Assembly: GCA_963576735.1 (NCBI GenBank)
Contig: OY755190.1
Location: 3,279,695 to 3,343,694, forward strand
DNA: 64,000 nt
DNA from: Bedellia somnulentella
Taxonomy: Eukaryota > Arthropoda > Insecta > Lepidoptera > Bedelliidae
Reading direction: 5' to 3'
This document shows positions 57,276 to 64,000 of this stretch, one piece after another. The first letter of the stretch is position 1. The number at the start of each line of letters is the position of its first letter. The translations under genes were made by a program, and so were the position numbers. The notes under the pieces were generated by a model, which worked only from the letters and a program-made list of their open reading frames with translations, was not told the DNA's origin and ran no database searches.

Positions 57276-57719
57276 TCATTTCATTTTCAATTACACCGCC
57301 ATTATTTTAACCAACTGATATGTACAATAATATTTTACAATAAATTTAAAACAAATAAAATCACTGCAGACCCGTGGAATAGGCCAACAGGGGATACCAC
57401 GTTAAAATAAAACGTGCTAAGTACACCTAGGTGGCGTGGAAACGTGTGCAAAGTATGAAGATTACCAATGATCGAACTTTTCAACGCGTTATATCTTGAA
57501 AATGGTGGCTTTTAGGAAAAAAAATATTGATATCTTTTTTGTAGAAAATTTTCTGATCTACAATTTTGTACTGGGGTAATTTTGCGAAAAAACTCACCGT
57601 TTCGCTTAAAATTGCAAAAAACTCATTTTTTTCACCTTTGACCTCGTGTAAAATTTTTAGCACACCTCGGAACGATGGGGACTTTTGAGGTTTCATTTAT
57701 AATCATGTTTTGAACAATT

Positions 57720-58307
57720 GGCCTAGACCTCGCTTTTATAACATACCCTTTTTATATTATAAATCGATAAAGAACATCATACTTAAAAACTTTGCCCATG
57801 GAATGCCTATCTAAAATATTGTAATTTTCAAAAAAAAATGATAATTAAAAATTGTCGTACCTAGTTCAAACTGAGAATGTATAGAACTAGATTCTTTGCT
57901 TCAGTGAAAATAAGAAATAAAAAAAACATTTGATCTATGGTGTAAACAAAAACATAACCTCTTTCGGTATTTTCCAGTTCAATCGCTCGCTTACCGGTTT
58001 ATTTTCATGATATTATTTTTCAACGACGATCAATACAACTGGAAAATACCGAAAGAAGTTATATTTTTGTTTACAGAGCGAAAAGCATAGATCAAATGTT
58101 TTTTTTTTATTTCTTATTTTCACTGAAGCAAAGATTCTCATTCTATACATTCTCAGTTTGAACTAGGTACGACAATGTTTAATTATTATATTTTTTTGAA
58201 AATTACAATATTTTAGATAGGCATTCCATGGGCAAAGTTGTTTAGTTTGATGTCCTTTATCGATTTATAATATAAAAAGGGTATGTTATAAAAGCGAGGT
58301 CCCGGCC
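57720..58307. mobile_element. AATT-flanked foldback element, copy 3 (in a transposon arm)
   Basis: 588 bases with AATT at 57716-57719 and 58308-58311. Outer arms match copies 1 and 2 (right end has GTCCCGGCC for GTCTAGGCC), but the unique centre (about 57975-58045) is reversed relative to them, so it lies in the other orientation. Confidence 0.9.
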
Positions 58308-58639
58308 AATTGTGCCAATTTTCAGCTTCTTATGAATTTATGTAACCTTGAATGTATAAATTGACCGGATTATTAGGCACCAACCAAGGATTTGAAATAC
58401 AAATGTTCTTTAAAAAGAATATTACTAAAATGAATTAACTCGTGCAAATAGCTTGTACCTATAACACAAATAACTTATTTTTATATGTCTTGAACAAAGT
58501 TAGTTTAACCATAGATTGGGGATATTTTTGCGTTTTAACATTAAAAAGTGGTATCATTTGTAATCGAATATTTTAGGTATATATTTTTTAATATTACAAA
58601 TCTTATGATTGAAATAGAAAATGATACAAAAAAAATATA

Positions 58640-61130
58640 TTTTTATTTTATTTATTTTATTTTATTTATTTATTTGAGAAACAAACGGTACACAATATTT
58701 CAAATAAGATAAAAATACAAAGAAGTTCTTGACCTATAAAGTTTCTACCAATTGTTATACAGACGATACAGAAAAACGCAAATTAAAATAACTAATGAAA
58801 ACAAAACAATTATACATCAGTTATAATATGGATAATTTATACAGATGAAATTAAGTAAGTTAAATGAATTATATTGTCATTCCCACCAGACCAAGCAAAC
58901 ACTACTAGATTACAAAATATGCATAGAGATTTTAGGAAATAATGTTAACAATATTTTATGATAATAAAATATACCTAAATAATATACTTACTTTTCAAGG
59001 TTAAAAATATATAAATTAATAATATATAAGATAATTATGAATAAAAGTACTTAAAATACATACTTTAATAATAAATATAACATAATAAGTAAATATATAA
59101 ATATAATATAATAAATAAATATAAATTCAAATAATTATATTAAGAGAAAATTGTATGAGTCAAACATTTAGGGTCGATCGGCTGATTCAAGAAACTCCAA
59201 CTGTTTACAAAAGTTCTTAAAATGAGTTAATGATAAATTGAAAATATCAGCTTCGGAAAATTTTGTATTGTAAGAAATAATAGCACGGGCACGGGAAATA
59301 AATGTGTTGGTGGCATAATTAGTCCTAAGAGATGGTGTGTGGAATGTGAATGAGTTTCTAGTGTTGTAGGACGGACATCTGAAGTTTAACCTTGATAACA
59401 AATAAGGTGAATCAATTAGATTATGGATGGTTTTAAATAACATTAATTGATTCCTAGTGTCTCTAGCACATTTTAAGGGTTTCAAGTTAGGAAGGTTGTT
59501 AAAGTATGGAAATCTATAGTTGAGGTGTTTAATAAACTTATTTTGAATTCTTTGAAGCATTTTGATATATACTTGATACATGGGGTTCCATACTGTTGAG
59601 CCATATTGGAGTATTGGTAGTACCAATGCATTATAAAGTATTACAATAGTTTGAGGGCTTTTATATTCTTTTGACTGACGAAGTACAAATCCTAGCAATT
59701 TATACGCTTTGGAGAATATGCTAGAAATATGTGTATCAAATAGCAATTTAGAGTCAATTATGATGCCAAGATCTCTAACCTCACTTGTTCTTGAAAGGAC
59801 TTTGGAAAAAGTGAATAGGGGAATAAATCATATTTGGATTTCCTACAAAAGGATATAATATGGCACTTGTCTAAATTAAGTTGTAAATTATTATTACTAC
59901 AATAGGTAGCAAAGCGGTCAAGATCCGACTGCAAGGCAAGGCAATCACCGTAACACGTGATAGTTTTATATATTTTGGTGTCGTCAGCGAATAGAAGAAA
60001 GAGTGAATGGAGAAATACTTTGTAAATGTCATTTATGAAGATATTAAAAAACAGTGGGCCTACATGAGAACCCTGAATTATACCTGATGTTATTGGCACA
60101 AATGAAGAAGTGAAACCCTTTACAGTTACGGCTTGCCATCGTCCTCGTATATAGGACTCAATCCAACGTAGCAGGTCGCCGTGTATACCAAAGCTCTCGA
60201 GTTTAGCAATTAATATAGAGTGGCAGATTTTATCAAAAGCTTTCGAGAAGTCTGTATACACAGCATCTACAGGGTGACCAGCATCCATAGCCTCAGACAC
60301 ATTCTCAATGAATTCGCAAACATTAGTCTCAGTTGAACGTTAAGTGACGAATCCATGCTGCTCACCTATGATATGAGGTCTAATTATGGGAAAAATCATA
60401 TTGTAAACCATTTTTTCCAGTAGTTTTGGAAGAACAGAAACTTTAGATATTGGTCTGTAGTTCTTTATATCATGTTTGTCGCCGGTCTTAAAAATTGGTG
60501 TCACGTAGGATAACTTCCAACGATCGGGAACAATACAACTTGTGATAGATAATTGAAATAATAAATGAACGGGTCGGGAAATAGATAAATGAATTCTTTG
60601 TAAAAATAAGGGATGTAAACCGTCCGGTCCCGCACCGATTGAAGTATCCGATTGTTTCAAATAACGAGTAACCAAGGACAATGTGATACAAATTTTATGT
60701 AAATTTATACAAGAGCTATGACATTCTTGGGATGTGTAGTTAATAATATCTTTTTCAAAAACGGCTCTAAATTTTGTACTAAATAATTCAGCGATCTGCA
60801 TACCACTATCACCCTTCACACTATCAAGTAACATAGTATCAGGAATATTACTCGAATTACGTTTGCACTTGATATAATTCCAAAACGTTTTACTATTTTT
60901 GCTAATATTTTCTTCCACAGAATTAATGTACGTGTCATAATCCGATTTAGACACCAATTTCTGACGTTTTCTTAGAAGTTTAAACTGTTCATAATCAACT
61001 GTCCGCTTGTATATTTTCCACTTTTTATGTACCTTAAGTTTTTCCTTGATTATTTTTCTTAATGGCTTGCTAAACCATATTGGGTAATTGTCGTTATGTT
61101 TGTCGATTACTGAAGGGACATACATATTAA
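58640..61130 (-). mobile_element. Jockey/CR1-type LINE, 5'-truncated and frameshifted
   Basis: Minus strand. Three frames continue one reverse transcriptase: 61125-60340 (NYPIWFSKPLRK, GAGPDGLHPLFLQ, IKNYRPISKVSVLPKLLEKM), 60300-59758 (VDAVYTDFSKAFDKICHS, FADDTKIYKT) and 59746-59168 (ILQYGSTVWNPMYQ, LESADRP-stop). Breaks fall near 60330 and 59750. The 3' end is an AAATA-type tail at about 58640-58680. The endonuclease and ORF1 are absent. The FADD centre is intact but the gene is dead. Confidence 0.82.
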
Positions 61131-61257
61131 TTAAAATTAAAGCTTTTAAAAAATTTTGTTAGAATATTGTGATTTTAACACAAAAATAATTTTAATGTAT
61201 TATTGGGCAATCTACCCGACGACGGACGTATCTGTTATTTATTATACTGATCTTAAC

Positions 61258-61315
61258 ATCCAATGGTTGACTGGAAGAGATCTGTTATAGTGATAATATC
61301 GCCAATATAAAGAGT
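61258..61315 (+). repeat. LINE 3' UTR-like fragment
   Basis: CATCCAATGGTTGACTGGAAGAG then ATCTGTTATAGTGATAATATCGCC, a diverged relative of 37234-37300. Confidence 0.45.
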
Positions 61316-62477
61316 TTTCCCATTCCATTCTATAGTGGATTGTGGAGTCGCAACCAAGTATCCAATTTCAACCTATTACATCTACAAACAAGCTTTTGAT
61401 ATTGATACTACAGGAAATGCAATAATAATTGCAGCACTCTTTTAGTATCTAGGGCCCTATTGATAAGGCCCGCAGTTGCACTATTATGAAATAACATAAT
61501 TCAATAAATTATCACGCAAAGATCATGTGAGATCAACGATGTCCATAATGTAAACAAAGCTTCGAATAACCAGTTCAAAGCAGTATAACCGGCGAATGTT
61601 TATTTTTAAGCTGAAAACAACGATAGCTTCGTCATAGTCGACGATCAAATTAGTCAAATACATTTTTCCTACATGTGTGACATTTTCATACAAACTTTTC
61701 ATACTGTGTAAATAACAGACTAAGATGAATTGCCGGAATGGTGATGGTCACAGGAATGCGATTGATGAAAGCAGCATAGGGCCAGTCGTAGAGATCTACG
61801 AAAAGGAATATATTCTGCAGCATAGCATAAGTCAATTTAAAGGTGCTGCTGCTGGCTAGCCATTTTTAACAGTTTCATCGTATTTAGGCAACATCGCCAT
61901 GTTATTTATTATTAGCTCATTTTATTCCATATGATATCAACTTTGAAAAGCTTATTACGATTATTCTAATATAGAAAGTTTGGACAATTTCCAGAAAATC
62001 AGTATACATACTACAGTACTTCTTTGAATAATTTTATATGAGATATTTTATGGATTATTATTCATGAGTTTTGTTAGAGATGAGTTTTGATGAGAGAAAT
62101 ATAGAGTGTTTCTATGTTAAAGTTTAGGTTCGAGACCTTAGTTAAAATTAAAACTCTTTACCCTAACACTTCCGGTTATTCATACATTAATTTTTAGTGA
62201 TAAGACCAGCAAATTTTACGTCTATGATAAGATTTAACTATATGTTAACTTAACTTGCTTGCAACACATTTTTATGTCATTCACTTTTCATGAAATATAC
62301 ATGTTACGGTTAAAATTTAAAGTCATACTTGCCAAAATCAGACAAAAGTTGTTAGATCAAATGATCAATTATATATGGAACCATTTATTTTTAGGTACGT
62401 ATATTTAGTAAGTTATAATAAACCTTTGCTAAGTTAGTTATTACAACCGAGATAGATTCTAGTTGTGTTGTTTGTAT

Positions 62478-62516
62478 GTCATCTAAATGTGGCTGAGGAG
62501 TTTCTAGCTCTAAATC
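62478..62516 (-). repeat. Family B fragment
   Basis: CATCTAAATGTGGCTGAGGAG then TTTCTAGCTCTAAAT, a 40-base piece matching 44510-44545. Confidence 0.55.
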
Positions 62517-62910
62517 GTATGAAACACAGCAATTAATCAACCTTTAAATCCTCGGCTGTAATATCTAACTTACTTGTAGCATTGTATGATAATGCGCTAT
62601 GTAAATCTCTTAGATGACTTATGGCTAGATTAATAAAGAACATAGAAAAGAAAGGAAAACTAGGTTAAACTGTACAAACAATTGAAGGTGGCTAAACGTG
62701 AATTCAATGTAAGAAAGGCTGATAATTTCGTGATACGAAAAGCAAGGTGCTCAAATATATATTTTTAACAGGGTCATAATAATGACGAAACTACTATAAA
62801 GATATAGAAATTACCTTATTAGAAGTGGGAGCTATAGTTGATGTCATATAAAATGGCTTAATATTTTAGTTGATAGTTAAATAAGTAATATGTTTTTATT
62901 TTGGTTAGAT

Positions 62911-63285
62911 ACTGACATGCGACATGACAGTCCAGTGGATAGAACACCCGTCCGAAAACAGAAGGGCGTGAGTTCCAATCCTGGGTCGGGCCTACACCAA
63001 TTTGTCTTTTCTAAAGTCATATGTGTGGTTAGTTTATCATGGTTGTTAACGGTGAGGGAAAACATCGTGAGGAAACCCACATGGCTGAGTTGTACTTAGT
63101 CATGTGACAGTGTATTCGTACAAAGCGGCGATAGGCCTGCCCCCTATCACGTGAGTACACTGTCTAAGCAAAACGTGGGTACCTTCTCTGGACACTAGAT
63201 GGCGCTTGCCATGTGAGTTCAGAAGTATTGGTACCTCTGCCCACCCCTTCGGGGATAAACGGCGTGAACGTTTATGTTTATGTAA
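62911..63285 (+). repeat. SINE-A, full, head type 2
   Basis: GACATGACAGTCCAGTGGATAGAACACCCG..., B box GAGTTCCAATCC, body and ATGTTT tail complete. Confidence 0.82.
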
Positions 63286-63433
63286 ATCGGTATTTTTTTA
63301 TATCGTATTAAAATATTATTTTACTAAATCACTCGACACGCTTTAGTGACAAGAGGAGATATAGCTGGATGGTAAGCTATTTTTCTCAATGATCATAGAC
63401 GATTTTTTTACTTTACAGAAGAGTACAATCACA

Positions 63434-63650
63434 TACATACATATACTCACGGCTATAAATCCCTAGATGGGGTAGCCAGAACTAACGAATTAGAAATTCC
63501 TCAGCCACTTTTAGAAAGTTAAGTGGGGAAAAGATGGTAAAACAAAGGTTGCTGGTGATAGGTTCCACTAGGCCCAAAAATCCCTTAAAAGGCCCAATAC
63601 CCACCAGAAGAAATAGGGTAGTGCTATTCTAAGCCGACACTACATAGCAA
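63434..63650 (+). repeat. Family B repeat, small deletions
   Basis: ATATACTCACGGCTATAAATC to AAGCCGACACTACATAGC. Confidence 0.78.
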
Positions 63651-63730
63651 ATGCAAAGTGCAATCACATTCTGAGTTTATAGCTTTGTCTTCCAGGATTA
63701 GTCCGACTTGGCATCGTATCTTAATTAAGC

Positions 63731-63845
63731 AACCGTGATAGCTGAGTGTGGACCACCATCGACTCTTTTGCAGAGAAGAGTGTGTTCGAGCTCAGAGTTC
63801 GGACTATACCATTTTTTCTTTTTTTAAAGTTATATGTATGGCTAA
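63731..63845 (+). repeat. SINE-A-like head, third head variant
   Basis: CAACCGTGATAGCTGAGTGTGGACCACCATCGACTC..., B box GTTCGAGCTC, CGGACTATACC; the head and first body bases only. Confidence 0.5.
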
Positions 63846-63884
63846 TAAATAAAGGATAAATAGAAAATAAATATAATAGAAGGA

Positions 63885-64000
63885 TAAATAAAGGACCTCG
63901 GGTATACGCCCCCGTCGCTCTGCCAATTGAGCTACCGTGTCAATTGCTGCCAGTGCTAAATTCTTTTAACCTTTGTTTCTTTCACACTTTTAAGTATTGT
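63885..64000 (-). repeat. Family C tRNA-like repeat, cut by window end
   Basis: Minus strand: 5' arm ACAATACTTAAAAGTGTGAAAG, head TAGCTCAATTGGCAGAGCGA to CCCGAGGTC, where it is truncated before the B box. Confidence 0.65.

Larger units (their letters stand above)
55886..58369 (+). mobile_element. Long-inverted-repeat DNA transposon of unrecognised family
   Basis: Ends TCCGGTCAATTTA and its complement. Inverted repeats extend about 300 bases: 55915-56225 pairs with 57445-57719 plus 58308-58360, including the complementary AACGCGTT...GCCACCATTTT segment. The right arm is split by foldback copy 3. One gene lies inside. The element appears nested in a SINE-A copy (55618-55885 and 58370-58420). 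No clear target duplication: flanks read CTTATAG and TTATTAG. Confidence 0.75.
61135..62900. other. 1.8 kb with no recognisable gene
   Basis: AT-rich spacer with two tiny repeat fragments (61258-61315, 62478-62516). No coding signal seen on either strand. Confidence 0.5.

Overview
The window is nuclear DNA of an insect, most likely a moth or butterfly. It is AT-rich with intron-rich conserved animal genes, copia and piggyBac elements, RTE/CR1/Jockey-type LINEs, and dense tRNA-headed short repeats of the kind seen in Lepidoptera. This assignment is inference from sequence character; no database was searched.

Three host genes could be rebuilt exon by exon with compatible splice phases. (1) 371-28712, plus strand: the last 18 exons (about 762 residues) of a nardilysin-like M16 metallopeptidase; its 5' part lies left of the window. 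(2) 38581-32386, minus strand: a complete 11-exon 5'-nucleotidase/apyrase of about 541 residues, with signal peptide and all metal-site motifs but no C-terminal GPI tail. (3) 54318-46781, minus strand: an 8-exon CDC50/TMEM30A-type flippase subunit of about 354 residues. Its exon 2 is split by a 2.5 kb piggyBac element at a TTAA inside the coding sequence.

Most of the rest is transposon. The 10 kb nardilysin intron 9 holds an RTE fragment and a copia element (7290-14730) with identical 169-bp LTRs, whose gag-pol frame is interrupted by a P-like/THAP element (8-bp duplication ATCAGTGC) and by a 589-bp foldback element (AATT duplication). Nardilysin intron 15 holds a near-complete LINE (PHD-type ORF1, EN-RT ORF2), also hit by a foldback element of the same family. 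A third copy sits in a long-terminal-inverted-repeat transposon at 55886-58369 that carries a Cys-rich protein I cannot place. A broken Jockey/CR1-type LINE lies at 58640-61130.

Three short dispersed families cover much of the remainder: SINE-A (tRNA-like head, about 370 bp, two alternative heads), family B (about 240 bp), and family C (a tRNA-like core with conserved arms). Several foldback MITEs are also present. The nardilysin gene itself carries four internal partial exon duplications, two of them tandem arrays (5 x 105 bp and 3 x 144 bp). The stretch 42.7-46.8 kb holds almost nothing recognisable.

The best candidates for something undescribed are the AATT-targeting foldback family, the long-TIR transposon with the GCDTTSAF/CXC-like protein, the 903-bp element at 40618-41520, and the coding-exon piggyBac insertion whose own terminus offers an in-frame splice acceptor.
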